DNA from: Tragulus kanchil
Taxonomy: Eukaryota > Chordata > Mammalia > Artiodactyla > Tragulidae
Reading direction: 5' to 3'
DNA length: 64,000 bases
NCBI GenBank assembly: GCA_022376925.1
Contig: JAIOJX010000030.1
Location: 168,341,084 to 168,405,083 of the forward strand
The notes under the pieces are model-generated. The model did not search any database and was not told the DNA's origin. It was given only the letters and a program-made list of their open reading frames with translations. Both the position numbers and the translations under genes were made by a program. Shown here one piece after another: positions 22,121 to 35,329 of the stretch; the first letter of the stretch is position 1; each line of letters opens with the position of its first letter.

Positions 22121-24228
22121 ACTGAAATACCCAATTTAAAAGACTGTACGAGACCCTTAAGCAACAATATAATTGGTTTACTGTTTACTGGGTGGTCAGG
22201 CTGTGCAGCCAAGGTTAAAAAGCAGGTAAGTGCCAACCACAGAAGAAACCAGAGCATAATTCTAAGTTGCTGAAAACACATAATACACACTAGACTTGAG
22301 TGACAGTATTTACTTAAAGCAAGAGAAGAAAATAGAGTGTACAAGACTCAGCCTCTTGCAATCCATTGCTTCCATGACAACCAATGGATCTACTTCACAG
22401 TCAAAGTCCTGCAGATGGAAAAGATAGGAGCATTACCCTTCATGACACAGTAGAAGGACCTTGGCCCCCTCATCCATGGGGTCTGAAATATAGAAAGCAG
22501 GGGTAGGCATAGGGGCTACTGACAAGTGCATTTAAGAAGAAAAATGGGATATAGACTAAGCACTGAACAGGGAAAGATCGTCTCTCAAAAGGCTGTAAGC
22601 AAAGCACAGGCTGTGAGAACTTGATTTCTTTGCAAGAAAATGTCCTTAGCCCAAGGTTAGTTGTCATGGGCAAATAAGAGTATCTTTAATGGTAAACACT
22701 GGGGCCCAAATTATGAGGAAAGTAGCTCTGAAGGAGAGAGCAATGAGGATAATAAATTAAGTTATTTGCAGGGAATGCCTTTATGTGGAAGAGAGGATTC
22801 TCCTACCCTTAAGTGGTGGGGTCTGTCAGATGCTCCCATCAGGCTGGTTTTCAGTCCAGAAAGATAGTTCTGTGTCTGAGTCGACTAGAAATGATAGGAT
22901 CCCAGACGATACCACTGGGGAAGAGAAGACCGAACCTAGCGAAGAAACACTCCGTCTGTCCGGCAAGGGCAGATGCTACGGGATGGCCCACCTGATTGCT
23001 CAAACCTCTGATGAGGTTTGAGTAACCAGAATTCTCACCTCAAGAAGCTTAAGATAGCTCTTCTTGTCTAACCAAGCAATCTGCAGGCTTTTTAAGCTAT
23101 TGTTTTGCAAACTAGGAAGGGCTCCTGGAAAAACATCATTTACATGGGTGTTGACTAAAGTACTCTTTGTAATAACATGATATTGGTAATCACCTATTTG
23201 TCCACCAATACAACTAAATAATAGCGTAGCACGTTATAGACTGAAATACCCAATTTAAAAGACTGTACGAGACCCTTAAGCAACAATATAATTGGTTTAC
23301 TGTTTACTGGGTGGTCAGGCTGTGCAGCCAAGGTTAAAAAGCAGGTAAGTGCCAACCACAGAAGAAACCAGAGCATAATTCTAAGTTGCTGAAAACACAT
23401 AATACACACTAGACTTGAGTGACAGTATTTACTTAAAGCAAGAGAAGAAAATAGAGTGTACAAGACTCAGCCTCTTGCAATCCATTGCTTCCATGACAAC
23501 CAATGGATCTACTTCACAGTCAAAGTCCTGCAGATGGAAAAGATAGGAGCATTACCCTTCATGACACAGTAGAAGGACCTTGGCCCCCTCATCCATGGGG
23601 TCTGAAATATAGAAAGCAGGGGTAGGCATAGGGGCTACTGACAAGTGCATTTAAGAAGAAAAATGGGATATAGACTAAGCACTGAACAGGGAAAGATCGT
23701 CTCTCAAAAGGCTGTAAGCAAAGCACAGGCTGTGAGAACTTGATTTCTTTGCAAGAAAATGTCCTTAGCCCAAGGTTAGTTGTCATGGGCAAATAAGAGT
23801 ATCTTTAATGGTAAACACTGGGGCCCAAATTATGAGGAAAGTAGCTCTGAAGGAGAGAGCAATGAGGATAATAAATTAAGTTATTTGCAGGGAATGCCTT
23901 TATGTGGAAGAGAGGATTCTCCTACCCTTAAGTGGTGGGGTCTGTCAGATGCTCCCATCAGGCTGGTTTTCAGTCCAGAAAGATAGTTCTGTGTCTGAGT
24001 CGACTAGAAATGATAGGATCCCAGACGATACCACTGGGGAAGAGAAGACCGAACCTAGCGAAGAAACACTCCGTCTGTCCGGCAAGGGCAGATGCTACGG
24101 GATGGCCCACCTGATTGCTCAAACCTCTGATGAGGTTTGAGTAACCAGAATTTCTCACCTCAAGAAGCTTAAGATAGCTCTTCTTGTCTAACCAAGCAAT
24201 CTGCAGGCTTTTTAAGCTATTGTTTTGC
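21992..24228. repeat. Direct duplication 9: 21992-23108 and 23112-24228
   Basis: Offset 1119-1120 bp with a three-base filler. Differences are single-base run lengths. Confidence 0.97.
22121..22970. other. Unassigned intronic sequence
   Basis: No gene, domain or repeat recognised; small frames only. Repeated at 23241-24090 by duplication 9. May include endogenous-retrovirus-derived sequence given the LTR-like segment that follows. Confidence 0.4.
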
Positions 24229-24285
24229 TCCCCTCCAAGACTGGGCCTTGACTAGGATAGTTTTGCTCATAAGATAGCTCAAAGA

Positions 24286-24612
24286 GGGCTTCCCCTGGTG
24301 GTCCAGTGGGTAAGGACACCGCCTTGCAGTGCAAGGGGCGCCGGTTCGTTCCCCGGCCTGGGAAGATCCCACGTGCCGCGGAGCGGCTGGACTGATGTGT
24401 CCAATCACCAAGCCGGAGCTCTGGGGCGCATGCGCTCAGAGCCGGTGCTCTGCAGCGACAGACGCCACCGTGATGGAAGGCCCACAGGAGCCAAAGAACA
24501 AAGACAGATGAACATAGAGAAATGAAAGACGAATAGAAGTGGCCCGCCCGCTCCCCTCCCTGACCCCCGCCCAAAATAAATAAATAAATCTTTAAAAAAA
24601 AAAAAAAAAAAA
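24286..24612 (+). mobile_element. Young SINE, long-tail form
   Basis: Full element with a C-rich segment (CCCGCCCGCTCCCCTCCC) before the A-rich end. Flanked by AAGATAGCTCAAAGA at 24271-24285 and 24613-24627. Confidence 0.93.
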
Positions 24613-25001
24613 AAGATAGCTCAAAGATACGATTTTTTAGACTTTGTTCTTGCCGGAGTGTCCAACATATAAGAATAAGGTTTCCTAGTAAAAGGGTTCC
24701 TGTAATTATGCTCCTAGTGTAGTATCCTTTAGATGGTTAAGACCTATAAGATCCCTTTTTTGGTTAAACACAGTTGAGGATAGCTCAGGAGGGAAAAGAG
24801 CTATATGCCTTAACGTGGCTTTGTTTTGCTTAAGTTCAAATCTTGTAATAGGCAGAAATGATTTTTATAATAACCACTTCATATGCTTGGGTATATGGCA
24901 TTTTTAGTATAAACAAGGGGAAGTGAGATTGTGTGGGAGCCTCGCTCACTATAGTTGCCTGCGTCCGAAAGTGAGACGGAGACTCTCCAGCTCTGGGGTA
25001 A

Positions 25002-25136
<135 letters not shown>

Positions 25137-25380
25137 GAGAAGACCGAACCTAGCGAAGAAACACTCCGTCTGTCCGGCAAGGGCAGATGCTACGGGATGG
25201 CCCACCTGATTGCTCAAACCTCTGATGAGGTTTGAGTAACCAGAATTTCTCACCTCAAGAAGCTTAAGATAGCTCTTCTTGTCTAACCAAGCAATCTGCA
25301 GGCTTTTTAAGCTATTGTTTTGCTCCCCTCCAAGACTGGGCCTTGACTAGGATAGTTTTGCTCATAAGATAGCTCAAAGA

Positions 25381-25706
25381 GGGCTTCCCCTGGTGGTCCA
25401 GTGGGTAAGGACACCGCCTTGCAGTGCAAGGGGCGCCGGTTCGTTCCCCGGCCTGGGAAGATCCCACGTGCCGCGGAGCGGCTGGACTGATGTGTCCAAT
25501 CACCAAGCCGGAGCTCTGGGGCGCATGCGCTCAGAGCCGGTGCTCTGCAGCGACAGACGCCACCGTGATGGAAGGCCCACAGGAGCCAAAGAACAAAGAC
25601 AGATGAACATAGAGAAATGAAAGACGAATAGAAGTGGCCCGCCCGCTCCCCTCCCTGACCCCCGCCCAAAATAAATAAATAAATCTTTAAAAAAAAAAAA
25701 AAAAAA
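25381..25706 (+). mobile_element. Duplicate of the long-tail SINE at 24286
   Basis: Offset 1095 bp in duplication 10. Confidence 0.93.
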
Positions 25707-26108
25707 AAGATAGCTCAAAGATACGATTTTTTAGACTTTGTTCTTGCCGGAGTGTCCAACATATAAGAATAAGGTTTCCTAGTAAAAGGGTTCCTGTAAT
25801 TATGCTCCTAGTGTAGTATCCTTTAGATGGTTAAGACCTATAAGATCCCTTTTTTGGTTAAACACAGTTGAGGATAGCTCAGGAGGGAAAAGAGCTATAT
25901 GCCTTAACGTGGCTTTGTTTTGCTTAAGTTCAAATCTTGTAATAGGCAGAAATGATTTTTATAATAACCACTTCATATGCTTGGGTATATGGCATTTTTA
26001 GTATAAACAAGGGGAAGTGAGATTGTGTGGGAGCCTCGCTCACTATAGTTGCCTGCGTCCGAAAGTGAGACGGAGACTCTCCAGCTCTGGGGTAAGATTT
26101 TATGCTTT

Positions 26109-27370
26109 TTCCCTGACCCCATACACAAAGATCAACTCAAAATGGATTAAAGACCTAAATGTAAGACCAGAAACCATCAAACTCTTAGAGGAGAATATAG
26201 GCAAAACCCTCAAGGACATCAATCAAAGCAAGATCTTCTCTGACCCACCTACTAAAATAGTGGAACTGAAAAGAAAAGTCAACACGTGGGACCTCATGAA
26301 ACTTAAAAGCTTTTGTACAGCAAAAGAAATCACCAAAAAGTTGAACAGACACCCCACAGAGTGGGAGAAAATCATAGCAAATGAAACAACAGACAAAGAA
26401 TTAATCTCCAAAATCTACAAGCAACTCAGACAACTCAGCACAGGGAAAATGAGCAGCCCAATCAAAAAATGGGAAAAAGATCTAAAGAGACGCCTCTCCA
26501 AAGAGGACATACAAATGGCCCAAAAATACATGAAACGATGCTCAATCTCGCTTATTATCAGAGAAATGCAAATTAAAACCACAATGAGATATCACCTCAC
26601 ACCCGTCAGAATGGCCATCATCAACAAATCGACAGACAACAAATGCTGGAGAGGGTGCGGAGAAAAGAGAACCCTCTTGCATTGCTGGTGGGAATGTAAA
26701 TTGATACAGCCTCTATGGAAGACAATATGGAGATTCCTTAAAAAACTAAAAATAGAAGCACCCTATGACCCAGCAATCCCACTATTAGGCCTATATCCCG
26801 ATGAAATCAAAAATGAAAGAGGCACCTGTACCCCAATGTTCATTGCAGCTCTCTATACAATAGCCAGAACATGACAGCAGCCTAGATGTCCATCGACAAA
26901 TGAATGGATACAGAAGCTCTGGTACATATATACAATGGAATACTACTCAGCTGTTAAAAGAAATGCAGAAGACTCAGTCCTAAGAGGTGGCTGGTTCTAG
27001 AACCTATCATAAAAAGTGAAGTAAGTCAAAAAGAGAAAGACAAGTATAGTATACTAACTCATATATATGGGATCTAGTAAGATGGTCATGATAACACACG
27101 CAGTGAATTCATGAAAAAACAGAGAACAGACATAAAGACATTGTGGAGACCGAACACTGGGAGGGAGGCATGGAGGGAGTAACATGGAAACCTATATTGT
27201 CATGTGTGGAAAAGATAGCTATTGTCATTGTGCTAGGGGAATAGGAGTACCTACAACCACTTGGGGCGATGGTCTGGAGGGGTGGGGGGGGGGGGGGAGG
27301 GTCCAGGGATATGCATATGAATGATCTGGGAACATACATGTAAAAAATAAAAAATAAATAAAAAAACAAA
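26109..27370 (+). mobile_element. 5'-truncated L1 with ORF2 C-terminus and 3' UTR
   Basis: A recent insertion of 1.26 kb flanked by AAGATTTTATGCTTT at 26094-26108 and 27371-27385. An open frame runs through to 26874; its L1 part encodes the ORF2p C-terminal region, with [24 protein letters not shown] and a Cys-rich stretch ([15 protein letters not shown]). Endonuclease and reverse transcriptase are missing, so it cannot move by itself. A frame break around 26870 precedes the 3' UTR, which carries a G-rich run and ends in an A-rich tail. Confidence 0.92.
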
Positions 27371-27385
27371 AAGATTTTATGCTTT

Positions 27386-28844
27386 GCTTTTGACTGAGTT
27401 CTGTTGAGATTTTTATTAATAAATTTTATTCTTGATTTGATGGTACTCGAGCCTTCTGATAATTTATGGTCAGAGTCGGAGACTCATGATTGAGAGGGGA
27501 CTCACACTGTGACTGGTAAAGGTTTCTGGAATATTTAAGACAGTGTCTCTTAGGGAGGACTGATAATAGTATCCAGAATTAGCTACAGCACAGCACCCAC
27601 GACATAGTATTTCTGTGCTATGCAAGAGAGAAGAAGCTGAACCTGACTGCTTTACAAACAAACATAAAAAAGATAAACTAAGATAAACTAAGTCAAAAAA
27701 AAGACCCTAGATGCAGCTGGAGAAATAAAATTCTATTTATGTGTCTTTCTGTGTAAGTGTCTAGGTATGATGCATATGTAAGTACCAGAAAGATTTTTAA
27801 ATGGCCAGAAAGGGTTTACCAAAACTCTTACTGACTGTGAAGGTGGAGAGATTGGGAATAATTTTAAAGGAGACTTTATTTGTAGTGATTTGATTTTTTA
27901 AACACATCATTTATGTAAAGGTCTCCTTTCTTTTTTAAAATTGTACATCGAAAATGATGAATGCAAATATGCTAAAATGGATACAGAAGCTCTGGTACTT
28001 TTGGTTCTAGAAAAACCTCAGTCCTAATGAGGTGGCTGGATCTAGAACCTATCATAAAGTGAAGTAAGTCAAAAAGAGAAAGACAAGTATAGTATACTAA
28101 CTCATATATATGGGATCTAGTAAGATGGTCATGATAACACACGCAGTGAATTCATGAAAAAACAGAGAACAGACATAAAGACATTGTGGAGACCGAACAC
28201 TGGGAGGGAGGCATGGAGGGAGTAACATGGAAACCTATATTGTCATGTGTGGAAAAGATAGCTATTGTCATTGTGCTAGGGGAATAGGAGTACCTACAAC
28301 CACTTGGGGCGATGGTCTGGAGGGGTGGGAGGGGAACCAGGTGGGGGGAGGGTCCAGGGATATGCATATGAATGATCTGGGAACATACATGTAAAAAATA
28401 AAAAATAAATAAAAAAACAAAAAGATTTTATGCTTTGCTTTTGACTGAGTTCTGTTGAGATTTTTATTAATAAATTTTATTCTTGATTTGATGGTACTCG
28501 AGCCTTCTGATAATTTATGGTCAGAGTCGGAGACTCATGATTGAGAGGGGACTCACACTGTGACTGGTAAAGGTTTCTGGAATATTTAAGACAGTGTCTC
28601 TTAGGGAGGACTGATAATAGTATCCAGAATTAGCTACAGCACAGCACCCACGACATAGTATTTCTGTGCTATGCAAGAGAGAAGAAGCTGAACCTGACTG
28701 CTTTACAAACAAACATAAAAAAGATAAACTAAGATAAACTAAGTTAAAAAGAAGACCCTAGATGCAGCTGGAGAAATAAAATTCTATTTATGTGTCTTTC
28801 TGTGTAAGTGTCTAGGTATGATGCATATGTAAGTACCAGAAAGA
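27386..28844. other. LTR end and unassigned sequence, partly repeated
   Basis: Contains the putative LTR end to about 27480 and then unrecognised sequence. From 27976 the L1 end and the LTR end appear again as the second copy of duplication 11. Confidence 0.5.
27976..28422 (+). mobile_element. Second copy of the L1 3' end
   Basis: Repeats 26903-27370 with a noisy first 80 bp. The G-rich run is interrupted here (GGAGGGGAACCAGG). Confidence 0.85.
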
Positions 28845-29355
28845 TTTTTAAATGGCCAGAAAGGGTTTACCAAAACTCTTACTGACTGTGAAGGTGGAGA
28901 GATTGGGAATAATTTTAAAGGAGACTTTATTTGTAGTGATTTGATTTTTTAAACACATCATTTATGTAAAGGTCTCCTTTCTTTTTTAAAATTGTACATC
29001 GAAAATGATGAATGCAAATATGCTAAAATGGAAGAAGAGGTTACTCCTATGTACTGGAAATATGCCTGCCTGTTATTTCCTTCTTTATACATTTTGTCTT
29101 TCCCCAATTTCCCAAAATAAATAAAAGTTTTAGAAATCATAGTTATAAATTCATTTATGTCTTAAAGCACAGCTTGCATATGCACAAAAAAGTTCCCAAG
29201 CCTTGGCCACCAAAGTGTCTTCCACCGTTACCTCCTCTGGCAAGTACAACTACAGGATTTTCCTTTTCTATTTTCCTATGTTCCTTAAATTGTAGAACAT
29301 TATTTCTATAACCAGCAAGGTGATCAATAATTCTGCTTAAAAAACAAAGCAACTG

Positions 29356-29466
29356 GAATTCCCTGGTGCTCTAGTGATTAGGACTCTGTGTTTTCACTGC
29401 TGGGCCCAGGTTCAATCCCTGGTCAGGGAGCAAAGATCTCAGAAGCCATGCAGTGCAGAAAAATAA
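29356..29466 (+). mobile_element. CHR-like SINE
   Basis: GAATTCCCTGGTGCTCTAG, box B-like GGTTCAATCCC. Flanked by AAAGCAACTG on both sides. Confidence 0.82.
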
Positions 29467-29962
29467 AAAGCAACTGAGAATTAGCACCCTGGACTGAGAG
29501 GTGGCCAGAAGAGGCTGTACTTCCTTGAAGGGGACTTGTAAGTAGATCTCAAGCAACTCTAACAGGAAGAAGAAACCTAGCTGACCCTAGCTCTATTTGA
29601 GCCACTCAGTCAACAACCTCACCAAAGGCTGGCTGAACCAAAAACACAGAAGACAAAAAAAAGGACTAGATTAACGAAGAAAAGAGAGTAAAATGCTGCC
29701 CCAAACCACAATGGGCAAAGCGAGATGGCGCATATCCAAACTAAACAAAACCAAAGAGTCTATAAAGAAGTATTCAAAGACCCAGCACAGTCAAAAATAA
29801 ATAATAAAATGAAACATGACACAAAAGAATCAATAGAAACTGACTCACAGACACAGAAGACAGGCAACTTAAGAGTTGCCAAGGGAGAAGGAGGGAAGAA
29901 GGATAGACAGGGCGTTTGGGGTTTGTAGACGCAAACTATTACATTCAGAAGAGATAGACAAG

Positions 29963-30001
29963 GGCTTCCCTGGGTGGTCCAGTGGGTGGGGACACCGTCT
30001 T
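29963..30001 (+). mobile_element. SINE head cut at a duplication junction
   Basis: First 39 bp of the element found whole at 31118. Confidence 0.9.
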
Positions 30002-30510
30002 TTTAAATGGCCAGAAAGGGTTTACCAAAACTCTTACTGACTGTGAAGGTGGAGAGATTGGGAATAATTTTAAAGGAGACTTTATTTGTAGTGATTTGAT
30101 TTTTTAAACACATCATTTATGTAAAGGTCTCCTTTCTTTTTTAAAATTGTACATCGAAAATGATGAATGCAAATATGCTAAAATGGAAGAAGAGGTTACT
30201 CCTATGTACTGGAAATATGCCTGCCTGTTATTTCCTTCTTTATACATTTTGTCTTTCCCCAATTTCCCAAAATAAATAAAAGTTTTAGAAATCATAGTTA
30301 TAAATTCATTTATGTCTTAAAGCACAGCTTGCATATGCACAAAAAAGTTCCCAAGCCTTGGCCACCAAAGTGTCTTCCACCGTTACCTCCTCTGGCAAGT
30401 ACAACTACAGGATTTTCCTTTTCTATTTTCCTATGTTCCTTAAATTGTAGAACATTATTTCTATAACCAGCAAGGTGATCAATAATTCTGCTTAAAAAAC
30501 AAAGCAACTG

Positions 30511-30621
30511 GAATTCCCTGGTGCTCTAGTGATTAGGACTCTGTGTTTTCACTGCTGGGCCCAGGTTCAATCCCTGGTCAGGGAGCAAAGATCTCAGAAG
30601 CCATGCAGTGCAGAAAAATAA
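30511..30621 (+). mobile_element. Duplicate of the CHR-like SINE at 29356
   Basis: Offset 1155 bp in duplication 12. Confidence 0.82.
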
Positions 30622-31079
30622 AAAGCAACTGAGAATTAGCACCCTGGACTGAGAGGTGGCCAGAAGAGGCTGTACTTCCTTGAAGGGGACTTGTAAGTAG
30701 ATCTCAAGCAACTCTAACAGGAAGAAGAAACCTAGCTGACCCTAGCTCTATTTGAGCCACTCAGTCAACAACCTCACCAAAGGCTGGCTGAACCAAAAAC
30801 ACAGAAGACAAAAAAAAGGACTAGATTAACGAAGAAAAGAGAGTAAAATGCTGCCCCAAACCACAATGGGCAAAGCGAGATGGCGCATATCCAAACTAAA
30901 CAAAACCAAAGAGTCTATAAAGAAGTATTCAAAGACCCAGCACAGTCAAAAATAAATAATAAAATGAAACATGACACAAAAGAATCAATAGAAACTGACT
31001 CACAGACACAGAAGACAGGCAACTTAAGAGTTGCCAAGGGAGAAGGAGGGAAGAAGGATAGACAGGGCGTTTGGGGTTT

Positions 31080-31550
31080 GTAGACGCAAACTATTACATT
31101 CAGAAGAGATAGACAAGGGCTTCCCTGGGTGGTCCAGTGGGTGGGGACACCGTCTTGCACTGCAAGGGACGCCAGTTCGATCCCTGGCCTGGGAAGATCC
31201 CACGTACCGCGGAGCGGCTGGACCGATGTGTCCAATTACCGAGCCGGAGCTCTGGAGCGCATGCGCCCAGAGCCAGCGCTCAGCAACGACAGATGCCACC
31301 ATGATGGGAGGCCCACGCGGGCCAAAGAACACAGATGGATGAAAATAGACAAATGAAAGACCAATAGAAGTGGCCCGCCTGCTCCCCTCCCTCCCCAACC
31401 CGACCCCCGCCCTAAATAAATAAATAAATAAATCTTTAAAAAAAAAAAAAAGAAGGGATAGACAAGGTCCTAATGCACAGCACAAGGAACTATATTCCAT
31501 ACCCTGTGATATACCCCTAACAGAAAAGAATATAAAAATAAGAAAGGAAA
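31080..31550 (+). mobile_element. L1 3' UTR fragment split by a SINE
   Basis: GCAAACTATTACATTCAGA on the left and AAGGTCCTAATGCACAGCAC on the right, both typical of artiodactyl L1 3' ends. The SINE lies between them. Confidence 0.65.
31118..31450 (+). mobile_element. Young SINE, long-tail form
   Basis: Flanked by AGAAGAGATAGACAAG (31102-31117) and AGAAGGGATAGACAAG (31451-31466). C-rich segment then A-rich tail. Confidence 0.93.
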
Positions 31551-31829
31551 ATGAAGTACGCATGGCTACTAGCATCCCTGACACCATCATGGGCCCATTC
31601 AATTCCTCCTGTCCCTCCACTGATCCCACCTATGACTGTATTACAAGGTAAGTCACTTTTCTGTCATCAAGGGCTTTGAAGTTAATAGATATTTTTTGAG
31701 GAGCGTTAGCTTTAGGTTGCCGCCATGCTCTGTTAGCTTCCAAACAATGACAAAGAGCTTCACTGACAGATCTCCACTGCCCATGAGACTAGTTACCCAT
31801 TCATAAAACTTACCTTAGAAATACACTTC

Positions 31830-32035
31830 CTGCTTCCAAGCACATACCCCCAGGCGCTAGGTTAACTATAAAACTGTCCCAGTGGCCCCTCAGCAGCAGG
31901 AAGTGCAGCTGCAAATGCTTCCTGGTCACCCACCTGATTCCACCATGTGAGTAAATGACCCTCTAATAAACTGATCCACTGATTACATGGAACTGCCTGC
32001 CTAGTTTTTCAGTCTTAAGATACCTTCTCAGTACA
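31830..32035 (+). mobile_element. Putative LTR fragment
   Basis: CTATAAAACTGTCCC as a TATA-like box and AATAAACTG as a polyadenylation-like signal. A related end (TTTTTCAGTCTCAAGGTTTC) recurs near 32772, so a small decayed element may lie between. No genes seen. Confidence 0.4.
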
Positions 32036-32844
32036 GCGGGCATTTTTCATTCCCTTAGTCCTACAAAAGAAGTAAGAGGCAGACAGGAGGCCTTAGCACC
32101 TCTTGTAAAGTGGCCCCATTACTCACTGCACAAGTCACAGGCGATGGTCATCTTCCCCAGAAAGGGTGGCATCCTCTACCTCTCACTACAGTTAAGAAAA
32201 TTTAAAAACTCCTACTTCAACTAAAAACCATCATTTACTACAAACATCTCCTAGACTCAGCTAGTACTTTTAGGACTGCCCAAAAAAAAGATGACTATGG
32301 GCTGAGATGGGACAATGAAAGCATGCCCATCTATGTGGCTGCACCACATGGACCTCATTTACTCAGCTCCATCTTAGGCCTGCAGTCCCCTTTCTGAGCT
32401 TTAGCTGATGCACAGGGAATACACTCAAGCAAGATAACTTCCCTGCTAGCTCTCACTCCTGCCTTTATCTGATATGAAAACTGGAAGACTGTATTTTGCT
32501 GTCCGAGATGGTTAACAGTCCAAGAGGAATAATGTTCATGAGACCTCAGAGGGCAAGAGAAACCCACTTTCCACTTGCGCAAATGTGCTTCTTATTTAGT
32601 AGTCAGATTCTGTCTTTAACTTCATCCCTTTAAATTCCCCCTTGCCTCTTCTGGCCACACAGAATTCAACCTCAAATGCCTCTAGATGGTTGTTCACCCA
32701 TTGCTACTGCCTGATGTTAAGTACCTACAGTAAACATCATAAATACACATAATCAAGAAGCTGCTGGCTTTATTTTTCAGTCTCAAGGTTTCTTCTCAGT
32801 TTTGATTCATTATCCTCTCTGTCCAACACCATCATCCTGATAAA
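32036..32844. other. Unassigned intronic sequence
   Basis: No gene recognised; possible interior of a decayed LTR element. Confidence 0.35.
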
Positions 32845-32855
32845 AGAAATGGCAG

Positions 32856-33124
32856 GGCTTCCCTGGTGGTCCAGTGGGTAAGGACACCGCCTTGCAATGC
32901 AAGGGGCGCCGGTTCGATCCCTGGTACGGGAAGATCCCACATGCCGCAGAGTGGCTGGACCAGTGTGTCCAATTACAAGCCAGTGCTCTGGCGCGCATGT
33001 GCCCAGAGCCAGTGCTCGGCTACAGGAGAGGCCACTGCAGTGGGAGGCCCACACAGGCCAAAGAACAAAGATGGACGGAAATAAATAAATGAAAGATCAA
33101 TAGAAGTGGCCAAAAATCAGAGGA
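32856..33124 (+). mobile_element. Young SINE, short-tail form
   Basis: Flanked by AGAAATGGCAG at 32845-32855 and 33125-33135. Ends near AGAAGTGGCC without the C-rich segment. Confidence 0.92.
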
Positions 33125-33135
33125 AGAAATGGCAG

Positions 33136-34380
33136 TGCTGCTACAAGGACACAGACATCAAATGAAGAACTATGGGATCATGCATGAGCAAGCTGGCTAA
33201 AGCTTTGGCAGAGAGATGAATCTCTGCAGTAAAAGGAGAGGTTGGGATAAGGGAAATAGAAAACAAAAGCAAAGGAAAACTGAGAAGTTTTAAGAAGGTA
33301 CAGAACTGAAGGCCTATAAAAAGGGACCTGAAGACACAACAAGAGGTTAAAGAGGAAAGGTGCTTCCAGAGAGCCAGGAGCAGGCTCCAGCCTTGCACAG
33401 TCCAAGCAGCACCAACAGTAACAGAAACATCTGCTCGGGAGGAAGCCGAGAGTCAGAGAAAGAGGCAGAGACCCAGCCAAACTTGCAGAACAGGGCGGGG
33501 AAGAGAAAGTAACTCCGGTGAAGAGAAATCTGGAGTGAGATTCAAGAGAATGAACTGGAGGCCAGAGAGAAATTTTGAAGAACTGTATTTGGAACTATAC
33601 TTTGAAATATATTGACCTATCTCAGGAAATTGGGACCTACAGTCAAATTAGCACGAAACATAAGCCTCCAAGCTGATCTATTCTGAAGCAGCTGCTGCAG
33701 AAATGTCCAAAGAGGTCACTGAGGTACTTGTAAAGAGATGATGAGAAGATGGACCAGCAGAAAAATGAGGACACCTGCCTGTGAATATGGCAAAAGATTT
33801 CAGCCCTTTGAGCCCAGCCTCTACAAATGCAAAAGCAAAAGCATTTGCAAAAGCAAGTGACCTCCTGGGCCTTTCAAAGTCTGAATGAAAGCCCCACAGA
33901 ACAGTAAATGAATGGGAGCTAGTGAGCTGAAACTGCTCAATTCAATTCAGGTATCCTAATGCCTCCGGGTTCCTCTCAGGTCCCGACCAACTTCAGAGGA
34001 CAGAAGAAAAGTTTCATTCATTGATTGACCTGTTAAGACACCACAAAAGTGAGCCCCCAAGCTAGGAAGCAGCCTGAGATGGATCAGGCCTCTTCTCACC
34101 CAGAGCTTCACGCCTTCATCCAGTTTTATTCCCAAATAAAAATGGTCTTGAAAAAGAACCAGGGAAATCTCAAGTAATCATGTGAGCATTTTTCTGGGAC
34201 ATTTTCTTCTTTCTGTCATTCCTCTTAAAATCCTCTCTGAATAGTCTCTTTTCTCATTTTTTTCCTGCCAGTGAGAGGGTACTTAAGGTTTATTTTACAT
34301 AATGATAATAAGCAAACAAGTTTCTAAGACAATCAGGAACTAAACGACTGCTTCTAGTACACATTTACAATGTTAAAACA
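33136..34380. other. Unassigned single-copy intronic sequence
   Basis: Purine-rich; no gene, domain or familiar repeat seen. Confidence 0.5.
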
Positions 34381-34500
34381 GGGACTTCCCTGGTTAAGCA
34401 GGGGTTAAGACCCAATGCCTCCAATGCACGAGGCACGATACGATCCTTGGTTAGGGAATCTCACATACCACACAGTGTGGCATGTCCAGAAAAGAAAAAA
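34381..34500 (+). mobile_element. Old CHR-like SINE
   Basis: GGGACTTCCCTGGTTAAG head, diverged box B, A-rich end. Confidence 0.7.
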
Positions 34501-35329
34501 CAAAGGTATTTTACAAAAACATTTTAATGTTAAAATAATATTTACATCAATTTGCTAATTAAAGAAATGAGCTCAACCTAATGCCCAAAATTTGGTTTCT
34601 CAATACCACTCTATAATAAATGAAAGAAGGAATCCTTGCAGAAATGGTTGATTCCAGGACTGGGAAAGTGAAAATACAAGATCTATATTTTGTGGTACCT
34701 AAGAAATCAGAGAAAGACACAAAGAAGAATGGGAATGTGTAAAGGGAAAGAGGAGCCAACCTGAAAGAGCTCTCAATAGCTAAAGATAAAATTTAAACCA
34801 CAAAATAAATAACAACACACCTCAATAAACCACCAAAATAAACACCCAACATCACACACTAATTTAACTGATATAATAAGCAAAAAAAATTGGGGGGGGG
34901 GGCAGGGAAGAAGGCACAACTCTTCCTCACAAAGAATTCCAGTTAATAAACGTAGAAGAAAAAACAGACATGAAAGGCACCTAGAAGAAAATCGCAATGC
35001 TACAGGCAAGAGTCACCAAGAAATGCTAATTAATACGTGAAAGCTGAGGAGAAAGGATATTTCTATGCAGTCTCAAGGTGCCTACCTCAAAATAATTGCT
35101 GATTGCAAAGGAAAGGTAGCAACCTTGCAGTGCTGAAACTTGGCAGAAATACTGGGTCAAGAGCATTATCACTAAATGGACATGTGGACACAGCAGGGGA
35201 AGAGGGGGATGGGATGAATGAAGAGGGGGATAGCACTGACATATATACACTAGCATGGGTACAAGAGCTAGCGGGAAGCTGCTGTGTAGCACGAGGAGCT
35301 CAGCTCAATGCTTTGTGATGACCGAGCAA
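34501..35329. other. Unassigned intronic sequence
   Basis: No gene recognised; a 10-base G run occurs near 34893. Possibly old L1 toward the right end. Confidence 0.4.

Larger units (their letters stand above)
26903..29031. repeat. Direct duplication 11: 26903-27980 and 27976-29031
   Basis: Offset 1043-1073 bp. The start of the second copy (27990-28060) is noisy and shortened. The first has a pure G run (27285-27298) where the second has mixed sequence. Confidence 0.94.
28845..31156. repeat. Direct duplication 12: 28845-30001 and 30000-31156
   Basis: Offset exactly 1155 bp with no difference noticed. The junction cuts a SINE after its first 39 bp. It overlaps duplication 11. Confidence 0.97.

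Noticed and set aside
26017..26874. 285-codon frame as a possible host gene
   Set aside because: From 26109 it is L1 ORF2p C-terminal sequence flanked by an L1 target-site duplication; the upstream part is LTR-like.
31830..32850. A complete small endogenous retrovirus between two LTR-like ends
   Set aside because: The two ends are only loosely alike and no retroviral protein region was recognised between them.
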